The notes under the pieces were generated by a model, which was not told where the DNA came from, did not search any database, and saw only the letters and a list, made by a program, of their open reading frames with translations. Source: Borrelia miyamotoi (lineage in GTDB: Bacteria > Spirochaetota > Spirochaetia > Borreliales > Borreliaceae). Taken from it: a stretch of DNA of 64,000 nt. Of the stretch, positions 1 through 15,125 are shown piece by piece (position 1 is the stretch's first letter; the number at the start of each line of letters is the position of its first letter). The stretch is taken from NCBI RefSeq assembly GCF_019668505.1, contig NZ_AP024371.1, positions 434,001-498,000 on the forward strand, in the 5' to 3' direction. A program made the position numbers and the translations under genes.

Positions 1-2577
<2,577 letters not shown>

Positions 2578-2627
2578 TATTTTTATCTTCCGTCTCTAAT
2601 TTGCCAATCGTTTATACAACATAAACT

Positions 2628-2656
2628 AATATATATTTTTAACTTTACTATGTCAA
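2628..2656 (-). promoter_or_regulatory. Sigma-70 promoter of the 23S rRNA gene
   Basis: On the minus strand a perfect -35 TTGACA (2651-2656) is followed after exactly 17 nt by -10 TATATT (2628-2633). Transcription would start near 2621, about 44 nt before the mature 23S 5' end. This supports transcription of 23S independent of 16S. The call rests on hexamer match and position only. Confidence 0.8.
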
Positions 2657-2963
2657 TACTATTATTGAACTTTTCACTAAATAATTTTTCAAAAATTAAA
2701 TCACACTATCCATATTGAGCAATGCCAGGTATAAATCTTACAGGTAAAAACATCATTAATCCTAAAATTGTTCACTTACCCTCAATAATTTCAAATAACC
2801 TACTTAAAAGCAAGAACAAATAAACAAGAAACTACAAAATAAAATATATTAAAGAATAATAATAACAAAACACATAACTTATGTCAGATGAATGCTCTAT
2901 ATTAAATATAGTAAAATGAATATTTACAACCTAAATTACTTAGACAAGATATAATCAAAAACA
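2657..2963. other. Intergenic region between 23S promoter and HAD gene
   Basis: AT-rich spacer between the 23S promoter and the stop of the HAD phosphatase gene. I see no gene or strong terminator in it. A 15-bp palindrome at 2897-2911 (arms CTATATT/AATATAG) has a one-base centre, so it is a poor RNA hairpin. Confidence 0.6.
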
Positions 2964-3800
2964 TTAATTAATATCAAGATTAAAAAATTCAATTAAAAAC
3001 TTTGCAACCCCATCTTCATCGTTATCAAATTTTGTAATCTCGTTATTTGGTAAATTAGACTTAACAAACTCATTTGCATTTTTCATGATAATTCCCTTTC
3101 CAACATTTTTCAACATCTCATAATCATTACCGTTATCTCCAAACGCTAAAATAGCATCCATAGAAATACATTCAAATAAAGCAACATTTTTAACAGCATT
3201 ATATTTACTAGCATCAATACTTGTAATTTCCAAAAGATCCTGAGAGGAATAAAATAGATTTATATCTTTAAAATTTTTCTCTTGAATTTTATTTCTAAAC
3301 TCTTCAAGCTTAGAAGAATCATGAGAATAACAAACTACTTTAGAAAAAGAATCTACTTCAAGCAGAGACAAATCAACAATAATAGGTTTTACCCCTAAAT
3401 TTTCAATAAAATAATTCATAATTGGACTTCTAATCTCTCTATCAGAATACCAATCATTAAGAGTATAAAGATTAATATCGATTCCCGCTCTATTGATATT
3501 AAGAATTTCTTTTACTATATCATAATTCATCTTATGTCTCAAAATCAGATTGTTTTTTAAAAAAACCTCAGCTCCATTGGCAGTTATAATATAACACTCA
3601 TCGATTTTCACCTCTTTAAGTTGCACTAAGACATCACTCACCTCATACAATCTCCTACCGGTAGCAATAATGATATGAAAATCATCCTTTAATTTTAAAA
3701 GAACCTTAAGAGTCAATGATGTAATTTCATGATTGTTATTAAGCAAAGTCCCATCAAGATCGAAAACTAACACTTTATATTTTTTAAAATTGGCATTCAT
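2964..3800 (-). CDS. HAD-superfamily (Cof-type) sugar phosphatase
   Basis: A 278-residue phosphatase of the Cof/IIB branch of the HAD superfamily, which usually dephosphorylates sugar phosphates or similar small metabolites in the cytoplasm. Visible motifs in order: motif I VFDLDGTLL with nucleophile Asp14 and Asp16, motif II IATGRR, the Lys of motif III in SKYNAVKN, and motif IV AFGDNGNDYEML near residue 235. The ATG at 3800 is chosen because GAAGG sits 8 nt upstream; a longer frame to 3854 adds 18 residues that match no family. The gene lies downstream of the divergent hpt promoter and ends 0.4 kb before 23S. The substrate cannot be read from sequence. Confidence 0.9.
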   Translation of the reverse strand: MNANFKKYKVLVFDLDGTLLNNNHEITSLTLKVLLKLKDDFHIIIATGRRLYEVSDVLVQLKEVKIDECYIITANGAEVFLKNNLILRHKMNYDIVKEILNINRAGIDINLYTLNDWYSDREIRSPIMNYFIENLGVKPIIVDLSLLEVDSFSKVVCYSHDSSKLEEFRNKIQEKNFKDINLFYSSQDLLEITSIDASKYNAVKNVALFECISMDAILAFGDNGNDYEMLKNVGKGIIMKNANEFVKSNLPNNEITKFDNDEDGVAKFLIEFFNLDIN

Positions 3801-3823
3801 TATAACACCTTCTTTTTTAATAA

Positions 3824-3829
3824 ATAATA
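3824..3829 (-). promoter_or_regulatory. Probable extended -10 promoter of the HAD gene
   Basis: Minus-strand TATTAT preceded by TG and one base (an extended -10) lies 24 nt upstream of the HAD start. The expected -35 position reads GGGTCA, a weak match. It is back to back with the hpt promoter, about 35 bp away. Confidence 0.5.
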
Positions 3830-3863
3830 TCACATTAAATTGATTATGACCCATAATCCTGAC

Positions 3864-3892
3864 TTGAATTAAATTAACAAAAAAAATATAAT
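3864..3892 (+). promoter_or_regulatory. Promoter of hpt-purA-purB
   Basis: TTGAAT (3864-3869), a 17-nt spacer and a perfect TATAAT (3887-3892). A start near 3899 would give a leader of about 39 nt. It is the only good plus-strand promoter seen ahead of the three purine genes. Confidence 0.75.
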
Positions 3893-3937
3893 GATGATCT
3901 TAAAGGATTAAAGATAGAGAGTTAAACGTAAGATTAA

Positions 3938-4462
3938 ATGAATTATGAAATCTCAACTTTATTTACAGAAGAAAAAATAAGAAACAAAATTCAAAATTTA
4001 GCTCAAAAAATTAGAAACTACTATAAAGATAAAAATAATGTAGTTTTTATATCTCTCCTTAAAGGTTCTTTTATGTTTTTTGCAGACATTACAAGAGAGA
4101 TTGGATTAAATGTAAAAATAGATTTTCTTCATGTCTCAAGTTATAATAATAAAACCCATTCTTCATTAAAAGTTTTAATAAAAAAAGATATTGATGTTAA
4201 TATAGAAAATAGTTATGTCATGGTCTTTGATAACATCATAGATACCGGCTTGACATATAAAAAAATCATTGAACACCTAAAAAGCAAAAATCCCAAAGAG
4301 ATCAAGATCTGTACTCTTTTTAATAAACCATCTAGAAGATTAACAAAATTAAAGATAGACTATATAGGATTTGAAATTGCTAATTATTTTGTAGTCGGAT
4401 ATGGTATTGATTTTAACGAAAAACATAGAACTTTAAAGAATGTAGCAAAAATAAATAAATAA
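3938..4462 (+). CDS. hpt: Hypoxanthine(-guanine) phosphoribosyltransferase
   Basis: Transfers phosphoribose from PRPP to hypoxanthine (and probably guanine), giving IMP that PurA and PurB can turn into AMP. At 174 residues it has normal length for bacterial Hpt. The pyrophosphate loop LLKGS and the C-terminal VGYGIDFNEKHR motif are clear. The PRPP loop reads VFDNIIDTGLT: the usual acidic pair Glu-Asp is Asp-Asn here, a change at a residue normally conserved, while the DTG core is intact. First gene of the hpt-purA-purB operon; purA follows 13 nt later. No strong Shine-Dalgarno is visible. Presence in the 16S-23S spacer is a mark of relapsing-fever Borrelia. Confidence 0.93.
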   Translation: MNYEISTLFTEEKIRNKIQNLAQKIRNYYKDKNNVVFISLLKGSFMFFADITREIGLNVKIDFLHVSSYNNKTHSSLKVLIKKDIDVNIENSYVMVFDNIIDTGLTYKKIIEHLKSKNPKEIKICTLFNKPSRRLTKLKIDYIGFEIANYFVVGYGIDFNEKHRTLKNVAKINK

Positions 4463-4475
4463 ATAGGAGATATAA

Positions 4476-7143
<2,668 letters not shown>

Positions 7144-7147
<4 letters not shown>

Positions 7148-7704
7148 TATTTAGAAACAAATTTATTGTTTTTTATATAAAATCTCCAAAGCTTGCTCGC
7201 ATATTCTTCGCCTGCATAATCAACATTTATTCTCTTTGAACATAAAACTTCAAAATCAAAAGATAAGCCTCTCCTTAAAAAAAGTTCACAATTATTAATA
7301 AGATCTACTTTATTAAACTTTAAATCTATATTTAAAAACTTAGTAAGCTTGCCAGGTCCATTAGTAAATATTCCAGCAACCTTCATTGAAGGTGAAATAG
7401 GTTCAACTCCTCTTATCAAAACAGCATGGGGATTATGCTCATTAGATGCTACAACGTTTAACATATAATGCATGCCATAAATCATATAAACATAAGCATA
7501 TCCCCCAATATTATACATTGCACTTGTACGAACTGTTCTTCTACCTCCATACGCATGGCAAGCTTTATCTGTTAAACCCATATACGCTTCTGTTTCAACA
7601 ATCCTTGAAATAACTTCTTTACCATTTATATTTCTAACCAGAAAATGTCCAAGTAAAGACTTAGCGACAATAACAGCATCTTGCATAAAAAATTCTCTAT
7701 TCAT
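7144..7704 (-). CDS. mag: DNA-3-methyladenine glycosylase (AAG/MPG family)
   Basis: Base-excision repair glycosylase that removes alkylated purines. At 186 residues it is of usual size for the bacterial AAG/MPG type. Family landmarks are VARSLLG-like VAKSLLGHFLVR, the catalytic segment IVETEAYMG with the active Glu, the AMYNIGGYAYVYMIYG core, and VLIRGVEP. ATG at 7704 is preferred; a TTG at 7722 would add six residues. Neither has a clear ribosome-binding site. It runs convergent to purB with overlapping stops and sits inside the rRNA locus, as its ortholog does in Lyme Borrelia. Confidence 0.93.
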
Positions 7705-7816
7705 TAATACAATTCTAAACAAAAATGAAATTTAAACTCAAAACCTATTGTAATTGGAATAAATGTAAAAATTATTGAAAATAATATATAACCAAAATCT
7801 AAAAACAAACTGCATA

Positions 7817-7845
7817 TTGACAAACACAATAAAGTTCAATAGAAT
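7817..7845 (+). promoter_or_regulatory. Promoter of tRNA-Ile
   Basis: TTGACA (7817-7822), a 17-nt spacer and TAGAAT (7840-7845), starting about 15 nt before the tRNA. The tRNA is on the strand opposite to 16S and 23S, so it needs its own promoter. Confidence 0.8.
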
Positions 7846-7867
7846 TTTAAAGGGTAATGATATTTTG

Positions 7868-7941
7868 GGGATCATAGCTCAGGTGGTTAGAGCGCAGGTC
7901 TGATAAACCTGAGGTCGGAGGTTCAACTCCTCCTGATCCCA
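7868..7941 (+). tRNA. tRNA-Ile(GAT)
   Basis: 74 nt cloverleaf. The acceptor GGGATCA pairs with TGATCCC, the anticodon stem CAGGT/ACCTG encloses CTGATAA with anticodon GAT at 7902-7904, and the T arm is GGAGGTTCAACTCCTCC. No 3' CCA is encoded. Confidence 0.97.
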
Positions 7942-8240
7942 ATTCAATTAGGTTGATTCATGACTAGCTCTTTGATAATCTTAATAAAATAATTAAAGAT
8001 AAATTTTTTGCATGTAATCAAGTTTTGGAATCCATAAAAAACAATTCATCAAGATAACAAACAACATAAAAACATATCTTAGCCCCTGAGGTAATTTATT
8101 AACTCAATATAATAAAATACTAAATGCACCTAAATGAATCAAAAAAATAACGCTTTAAAGGCAACAATATGTTTGCATAGATTTTTAATAAAGGCCATTT
8201 CTTAAAAGGCTTAATTCATACTTATTTAACAATAAATAAA
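7942..8240. other. Spacer between tRNA-Ile and tRNA-Ala
   Basis: About 300 bp without a gene. The two tRNAs point toward each other, so transcripts from tRNA-Ile and from the 16S/tRNA-Ala unit must end here, but I see no convincing GC-rich hairpin with a T-run. Confidence 0.5.
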
Positions 8241-8315
8241 TGGAGGTTAAGGGACTCGAACCCTTGACCCCCGGCTTGCAAAGCCGATGCTCTAAACCAA
8301 CTGAGCTAAACCCCC
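8241..8315 (-). tRNA. tRNA-Ala(TGC)
   Basis: 75 nt on the minus strand: acceptor GGGGGTT/AACCTCC (one G-U), D arm with a 10-nt loop, anticodon loop TTTGCAA with TGC (complement at 8278-8280), and T arm AAGGG TTCGAGT CCCTT. No CCA encoded. It lies 68 nt downstream of the 16S 3' end on the same strand and is probably cotranscribed with it. Confidence 0.97.
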
Positions 8316-8383
8316 CAAAAAGCCTTTGAGAAAACAAGGGAAGAGTTAAAATAATAATTAATTTAAACAATTTCTTTCTCTTA

Positions 8384-9923
<1,540 letters not shown>

Positions 9924-10032
9924 TTATTTTTTACTTTTAAAAATTAACAGGTTATTTATTTTATTTGGCTATTAAAACCTTACTTAACTCTTCCCTTCTC
10001 TTCTCTTCCAATTTTGAATATCAACTCTTACT

Positions 10033-10061
10033 AAGATATAACATACGTTACACTTTGTCAA
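10033..10061 (-). promoter_or_regulatory. Promoter of 16S rRNA
   Basis: Minus-strand TTGACA (10056-10061), a 17-nt spacer and TATCTT (10033-10038). The -35 begins only a few bases after the radA stop codon, so the whole 16S promoter fits in the short gap between radA and rrs. The start would be near 10026, about 100 nt before mature 16S. Confidence 0.8.
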
Positions 10062-10064
10062 TAC

Positions 10065-11471
10065 TTAACATTCATTTTTTACATTATTATTTTTCAAAAA
10101 ATGATTTTCATAATCTTTCATTGCTCTACCCTTCACTAAGTGCCTAACAACACCTAAAACATTACCTATACCTTCATATCCATCATAATGACTATCTCTT
10201 AAATTTGCACCCATTACATTTTTAAATCCAGCCTTCTTAGCAGCAAGAACCTTACTATCAATATTAGAAGACGCCCTAATTTCTCCTGAAAGAGAAATCT
10301 CTCCCGTAAAAATTAATTCTTGATTTACAATAATATCCGTCTTAGCAGAAAATAATGCAACCAAAACAGCAAGCTCAATTTCTACATCATCAATCCTAAG
10401 TCCCCCAGAAACATTCACATATACATCATCATTATTAAAATTAAGATTTAAATACTTACTAAGAACAGCCAAGATTCTTGATATTTTCTTAGAATCTATT
10501 TTTTCTGAAAAAATTCTAGGAATATTCATACCTGTACTTGTAATTAAAGCCTGTATTTCTACAAACAAAACTCTACTTCCCTCATTAATAATTCCAATAG
10601 CAATTCCTGAAGATATTTTCTCCTTTTTCTCCAAAAAAATAGAAGAGGGATCTTTAATCTCAACAACTCCCAAACATGTCATTTCAAAAATACCTATTTC
10701 ATTAATAGCCCCAAATCTATTTTTACTAGCTCTAAGCATACGTAAAGATTTTTCAGCCTCCTCAAAATAAAAAACAGCATCTACAATATGCTCTATTACT
10801 TTTGGTCCCGCTAATATACCATCTTTTGTAATATGTCCCACTAAGCACAAAGCCACATCCTTCCTTTTTGCCCACTCTACAAGTTTGTAAATACAATGCT
10901 TTAGTTGAGACACACCTCCAAGACTGCCTTGAACTTCTTTTGAATGCAAAGTTTGAATAGAATCAACAACCATAAAGTCCAGTTCAATATTTGAAAGCAT
11001 TTCTATCAAAGAATCAACATTTACCTCATTAGTTATCAAAATATCAGAAGAAATCTTCAGTCTATTTGCCCTTAATTTAATTTGTGGAATTGACTCTTCC
11101 CCGGCAAGATAAAGCACATTTTTACCAGCACGTGAGATAATATTAGAAATTTGAAGTAAAAAAGTTGATTTTCCAATACCAGGCTCTCCTGATATCAAAA
11201 TTGTACTTCCAATGACAATACCAGAGCCAAGAACTCTATCAAATTCATCAATACCTGTTAAATGCCTAATATTTTCAATTTGAGTAAAATCTTTTAAAGA
11301 GAATATTTCACTTTTTGCATTATTCAAATTTGTCTCATATCCAACTTTAAATTCAGTATACTGCTCTAAACTTTCCCAACTAAAGCACTCAGGGCACTTA
11401 CCTAACCACTTTAAAGATTTATATCCACACTTTAAACATTTGTAAATTTCTTTTTCTTTATTTTTTGCCAT
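10065..11471 (-). CDS. radA: DNA repair/recombination ATPase RadA (Sms)
   Basis: RecA-like branch-migration ATPase that helps process recombination intermediates. The 468-residue protein has the full order: N-terminal four-Cys zinc motif (CLKCGYKS...CPECFSWESL), Walker A GEPGIGKST near residue 93, the RadA-specific KNRFG motif near residue 250, and a C-terminal Lon-like domain. The ATG at 11471 begins MAKNKEKE. The upstream gap to rsmI may hold a decayed gene. The 16S promoter begins immediately after its stop. Confidence 0.95.
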   Translation of the reverse strand: MAKNKEKEIYKCLKCGYKSLKWLGKCPECFSWESLEQYTEFKVGYETNLNNAKSEIFSLKDFTQIENIRHLTGIDEFDRVLGSGIVIGSTILISGEPGIGKSTFLLQISNIISRAGKNVLYLAGEESIPQIKLRANRLKISSDILITNEVNVDSLIEMLSNIELDFMVVDSIQTLHSKEVQGSLGGVSQLKHCIYKLVEWAKRKDVALCLVGHITKDGILAGPKVIEHIVDAVFYFEEAEKSLRMLRASKNRFGAINEIGIFEMTCLGVVEIKDPSSIFLEKKEKISSGIAIGIINEGSRVLFVEIQALITSTGMNIPRIFSEKIDSKKISRILAVLSKYLNLNFNNDDVYVNVSGGLRIDDVEIELAVLVALFSAKTDIIVNQELIFTGEISLSGEIRASSNIDSKVLAAKKAGFKNVMGANLRDSHYDGYEGIGNVLGVVRHLVKGRAMKDYENHFLKNNNVKNEC

Positions 11472-11850
11472 AAAAAATCAATAAGTAGACTTCTTTTAAT
11501 CTGGTAAAGTGGCAAGCTATCTTTTAAAATTAGGAACCAACTTCAACCTTAAATAATCAAAAATCTTTTAAATCTTGAATTTATTATCCTTAAACTTAAT
11601 CTAAAATTTTTTAAAAGTCAAAATACCTTCCTCCAAGGTCATTATAATTTGCAAAAACATAACTTATGCTTACATAATTCCCTTTAAATTTATTTATCTT
11701 ATATCCTAGCATAAAAAATATCAAATTAATTCTTTCAAGTAAATTCAAAAATTTATTTCTCAAGCTTAACTTATATAATAGCAAAGAAATACAATACAAC
11801 CAAATTCTAGATGTTAAAGCCAAAATATTTGAAATATAATTAGACTGCAA
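11472..11850 (-). pseudogene. Possible decayed gene between rsmI and radA
   Basis: An open frame of 79 codons (11611-11850, ending NYNDLGGRYFDF) starts 24 bp after rsmI on the same strand. Near its end is a strong Shine-Dalgarno, GGAGGAAGG, followed by TTG ACT TTT AAA AAA TTT TAG. Reading on in that frame up to radA gives protein-like stretches such as KIFDYLRLKLVPNFKR broken by five stops, four of them TAG or TAA that could come from CAG or CAA. I recognise no family. It may instead be chance in AT-rich DNA. Confidence 0.3.
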
Positions 11851-11873
11851 ACATAAACAAATTGAAAATGATC

Positions 11874-12548
11874 TTAACTTTTAGACTTCCTGCTAACCAG
11901 AACTGTAAACTCTCCTTTATTTTTGTTATTCTCTTCAAAATATTTTTTCAATTCTAAAGGCTTGCCAATTTTATATTCTTCATATAATTTTGTCATCTCA
12001 CGACCAACAAGAACATTAGCATCTAAATTCACTAAAGAAATTTCAAATAACAACTTTAAAATTCTATGATTGGACTCAAGAAGAACAAATGCATCACCTG
12101 TATGATAAAGTTCCTCAATCCTTTTTAATCTCTTAATGCCTTTGTTTGGCAAAAAACCTTCAAAGATTACAACCTTATCTTTAAAAGGATTAACACTAAT
12201 AACTGTACTAAAAGAACTAACTCCTGGGATAGGACAAACTTTATACCCATTTTTGAATGCTGCATCAACAAGCAAACCACCGGGGTCACTAATACAAGGA
12301 GTGCCCGCATCACTAACAAAAGCTACGCTTTTTCCATTAGACAAATACTCTAACAATAAGCTAATTCTTCTATGCTCTATTACTGCATTACAAGAAATTA
12401 ACTTTTTAGCAATACCATAATGAAATAAAAGTCTCTTAGTAATCCTTGTATCCTCAGCAAAAACAACATCAACCAACTTTAAAATATCAATTGCACGATA
12501 TGTAATGTCACCTAAATTACCTATGGGGGTTCCCACAATATATAACAC
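11874..12548 (-). CDS. rsmI: 16S rRNA (cytidine-1402-2'-O)-methyltransferase
   Basis: Uses S-adenosylmethionine to 2'-O-methylate C1402 in the decoding centre of 16S rRNA. The 224-residue protein is a tetrapyrrole-methylase-fold enzyme: N-terminal VGTPIGNLGDIT, AEDTR near residue 32, VSDAGTPCISDPG near residue 80 and PGVSSFSTV near 108, all standard for RsmI. It is somewhat shorter at the C terminus than the E. coli protein (about 286 residues), lacking the extra tail domain. The ATG at 12548 follows AAGGAGAT closely. Confidence 0.95.
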   Translation of the reverse strand: MLYIVGTPIGNLGDITYRAIDILKLVDVVFAEDTRITKRLLFHYGIAKKLISCNAVIEHRRISLLLEYLSNGKSVAFVSDAGTPCISDPGGLLVDAAFKNGYKVCPIPGVSSFSTVISVNPFKDKVVIFEGFLPNKGIKRLKRIEELYHTGDAFVLLESNHRILKLLFEISLVNLDANVLVGREMTKLYEEYKIGKPLELKKYFEENNKNKGEFTVLVSRKSKS

Positions 12549-12806
12549 ATAATCTCCTTAAAATTTTAAAATACAACTCATCCAAAATTGCATTAAACTT
12601 ACTAATAAATAATATCCAACACTCAAATTTTTACACATTAAATCTGCAAGAAGAATCTCCATATAAATTAATTACTCTTGAAATATTTTATGATTTAAGA
12701 AAAAAGTTCAATTTTTACATCTTCACATGAGAAAATACTTATTTTATGTTATATTTATATTATTACTTAATTTCAATAACTGAAAGCTAAAAGGGGGTAA
12801 AGTTTT

Positions 12807-13127
12807 ATGTTTAAGCTCATTAGAAAGATATTTGTAGTCTATTTTTTGTGCATCACACTCACTGGATTAGTCATGGTTTTCGTTGACAGTAAATTTTCCG
12901 AAAAGCAACCTAACCAAAATAGCAAAAGCCAAATTATCAAACATACAATCAACCCTGACTTAATTATGCTTGCATCTTCAATTGGAGGATTTTTAGGAGT
13001 TTATGCTGGAACATGGCTTTTTGATTATGGCAAAGACAATTTTTATTTAAGCTGGGGAAGCTTAATGGTATTAAGCTATAATATAGCTCTAATTCTTTCT
13101 GTATATTCCAAAACAAAAAGCAAATGA
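12807..13127 (+). CDS. Small membrane protein, possibly DUF1294-like
   Basis: A 106-residue protein with a good ribosome-binding site (AGGGGG, 10 nt before ATG). There is a hydrophobic N-terminal helix at about residues 8-26, a polar loop, and two further hydrophobic segments at about 52-70 and 82-99. The stretch SSIGGFLGVYAGTWLF resembles the GG-x-x-GA segment of DUF1294 membrane proteins, but I am not certain of that family. It converges on the next gene with a 7-bp gap. Function unknown. Confidence 0.8.
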   Translation: MFKLIRKIFVVYFLCITLTGLVMVFVDSKFSEKQPNQNSKSQIIKHTINPDLIMLASSIGGFLGVYAGTWLFDYGKDNFYLSWGSLMVLSYNIALILSVYSKTKSK

Positions 13128-13134
13128 ATATAAT

Positions 13135-13524
13135 TTAGGTGTTACTTATAATAATTCCTCTTTTTATCAAGTACTTATAAACTTCCTCTGGATTTTCTAA
13201 ACTTTCGATCAAATTTTCAGTTTTATCATTTATCTTATCCACAAGTCTTTTAAAACTCACCTTTATTCCTTTACTTTCCAAAAAATCCTTTGCTGATTGA
13301 GAAATAACACTTGCATGAACATTTTGAAGTCCAATATTGTAAATGATAACAGCAGCAGCCTTGCCTACAACTTTATCATAAATTTCTAAACCTTCCTTAT
13401 TTTGAATGTATTTATTAATAAAATTATCAACCTCTAAGAGAGGTTTTAATCCTCTTTCCATATTAGAATAAAGTATTCTATGTTCTTTCAACAATCTTAA
13501 CTTAGGATTTAATCCTGATATCAT
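13135..13524 (-). CDS. DUF1893-family protein
   Basis: A 129-residue cytoplasmic protein matching the DUF1893 pattern: ERGLKPLLE, then DKVVGKAAAVI, VHASVISQSA and a C-terminal KINDKTE segment. Members resemble the cytidine-deaminase-like fold without its zinc ligands; no activity is established that I know of. Two copies of AGAGGG lie upstream because a 14-bp unit is duplicated; the nearer one, 8-10 nt before the ATG, is well placed. Confidence 0.85.
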   Translation of the reverse strand: MISGLNPKLRLLKEHRILYSNMERGLKPLLEVDNFINKYIQNKEGLEIYDKVVGKAAAVIIYNIGLQNVHASVISQSAKDFLESKGIKVSFKRLVDKINDKTENLIESLENPEEVYKYLIKRGIIISNT

Positions 13525-13527
13525 TTT

Positions 13528-13555
13528 TACGCCCTCTTAAATACGCCCTCTTAGA
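13528..13555 (-). repeat. Tandem 14-bp repeat duplicating a ribosome-binding site
   Basis: Two adjacent 14-bp units, 13528-13541 and 13542-13555, differ at one base. On the minus strand each carries TAAGAGGGCGTA, so the Shine-Dalgarno of the DUF1893 gene is present twice. Only the copy nearer the ATG is correctly spaced. Confidence 0.8.
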
Positions 13556-13644
13556 ATTTATTAAATAAGAGTTGTTAACATTAATCATATACATAAATTC
13601 AAAATACTTCAATATAAAAAAATGATATATTATTAAATTGAATT

Positions 13645-14220
13645 ATGCTAATTACTAAAGAAAATACCAGTTCAAAAATTGAAGTAAAAAAATCAATTTT
13701 CTTATCATATATTTTCCACGTAGAGAAAAAAGAAGATATAAACAAAATATTAAAAGAATATAAATTAAAATTTAAAAATGCAACTCATGTCGTTTACGGA
13801 TTTAGAATTGGAAATTCAAATTCATTTATAAATGGAATGAGCGATGATAAAGAGCCAAGATCAACAGCAGGCAAACCTACACTAGATGCCATATTAAATA
13901 AAAATTTAACAGATACTTTAATCATTACGATACGCTATTTTGGAGGAACTCTGCTTGGGAAAAGTGGTTTAATCAAGGCATATTCTAAAGCAGCACAACA
14001 AGTAATCAGCGCATCAAATTTAATAGAAAAGGAAGAAATGCAAACATTAATTCTTAATTTAAATTACAATCAATATCATTTACTTACACGAATAAAAAAC
14101 AAAATAGGAATTAAAATTATAGATGCAAATTTCCTAGATAAAATAAATACTACAATAAAATTTAACATAACAGATAAAAAGAGCATTATAACATTTCTAC
14201 AAGAAAATTCCCTAATTTAA
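13645..14220 (+). CDS. yigZ: YigZ/IMPACT-family protein
   Basis: A 191-residue member of the UPF0029/IMPACT family. The conserved core is present: KKSIFLSYIF, NATHVVYGFRIG, DDKEPRSTAGKP near residue 70, and ITIRYFGGTLLGKSGLIKAYS near residue 100, followed by a ferredoxin-like C-terminal domain. Eukaryotic IMPACT influences translation through GCN1; the bacterial role is unclear. An extended -10 (TGATATATT, 13623-13631) lies only 14 nt before the ATG and no ribosome-binding site is visible, so the mRNA may be nearly leaderless. Confidence 0.9.
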   Translation: MLITKENTSSKIEVKKSIFLSYIFHVEKKEDINKILKEYKLKFKNATHVVYGFRIGNSNSFINGMSDDKEPRSTAGKPTLDAILNKNLTDTLIITIRYFGGTLLGKSGLIKAYSKAAQQVISASNLIEKEEMQTLILNLNYNQYHLLTRIKNKIGIKIIDANFLDKINTTIKFNITDKKSIITFLQENSLI

Positions 14221-14228
14221 TTAAATTT

Positions 14229-14275
14229 AAAATGCATATAGACATTTAGATAAGTTAAATGTCTATATGCATTTT
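14229..14275. terminator. Perfect 20-bp stem hairpin between yigZ and parA
   Basis: Arms 14229-14248 and 14256-14275 are exact reverse complements over 20 bp with a 7-nt loop. The stem is bordered by A-run and T-run, so it could end transcription in both directions. It begins 8 bp after the yigZ stop. The stem is AT-rich for a rho-independent terminator but far longer than usual. Confidence 0.75.
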
Positions 14276-14370
14276 ACCACTTTTGGGAATAATTTTACAT
14301 ATATTATTACCATTTTCATTATTTATGTTTTACAATAGAATATTATTAATATGCAGAAGAGAAAACTTTT

Positions 14371-15123
14371 ATGAAAATAATATCTATTATTAACCAAAAA
14401 GGCGGTGTTGGAAAAACAACTAGTGCTATAAATATTGCTTATTCAACCACATTGCTTAATAAAAAGACTCTTCTAATAGACATTGATTCACAAGGGAATA
14501 CCAGTAGCGGAGTTAACATCCCAAAAAAAGAAGACACAAATTCAAGTTATGAACTTATTTATAAAAAACAAAAAATTAAACCTATTAAAAATTTCAATCT
14601 AGATATAATTCCTTCAAATCTTAAGTTAGCATTACTTGAGAAGGAATTAATACATGAAATTGCAAGAGAAAACTTTCTAAAAAATGCTTTAGAACAATAT
14701 AAACAAGATGACTACGATTTCATTATACTTGACTGTCCCCCCACCCTTTCAATACTCACAATAAATGCACTTGTTGCAAGCAAATATCTTCTAATACCAA
14801 TAGAAACAGAATTTTTCGCATTTGAGGGTATCAGTCAACTATTAGATACAATAACCACCGTTAAACAAATAAATCAAAATTTAGAGATCGCTGGTGTGTT
14901 CATAAACAAGTATGATATCAGAAATAAAAGCAAAGAAAAATATATTGATTATTTAAAAAAAGTATTCAAAGAAAAATTTTTAAATACTAAAATAAGAAAA
15001 AATATAAGCATTTCCAAATCTCAAGAAGAAAACATACCAGTACACATTTATAATAAAGAAAGTAATGCAGCAAAAGATTTTTTAGAGCTTACAAAAGAAA
15101 TAATGGAGAAAATTAAAAAATAA
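14371..15123 (+). CDS. parA: Chromosome partition ATPase ParA
   Basis: Walker-type partition ATPase that drives separation of replicated origins by ATP-dependent binding to the nucleoid. The 250-residue protein has the deviant Walker A IINQKGGVGKTTSAINIAY at its N terminus, Walker A' LLIDIDSQGN, and Walker B DFIILDCPPT near residue 117. There is no N-terminal DNA-binding extension, as in chromosomal ParA (Soj). parZ follows 2 bp downstream, and parB is convergent beyond it. In B. burgdorferi ParA is reported to work with ParZ rather than ParB. Confidence 0.95.
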   Translation: MKIISIINQKGGVGKTTSAINIAYSTTLLNKKTLLIDIDSQGNTSSGVNIPKKEDTNSSYELIYKKQKIKPIKNFNLDIIPSNLKLALLEKELIHEIARENFLKNALEQYKQDDYDFIILDCPPTLSILTINALVASKYLLIPIETEFFAFEGISQLLDTITTVKQINQNLEIAGVFINKYDIRNKSKEKYIDYLKKVFKEKFLNTKIRKNISISKSQEENIPVHIYNKESNAAKDFLELTKEIMEKIKK

Positions 15124-15125
15124 AA

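Noticed and set aside
2897..2911. CTATATT/AATATAG palindrome in the 23S upstream spacer
   Set aside because: One-base centre and pure AT composition; common by chance in this DNA.
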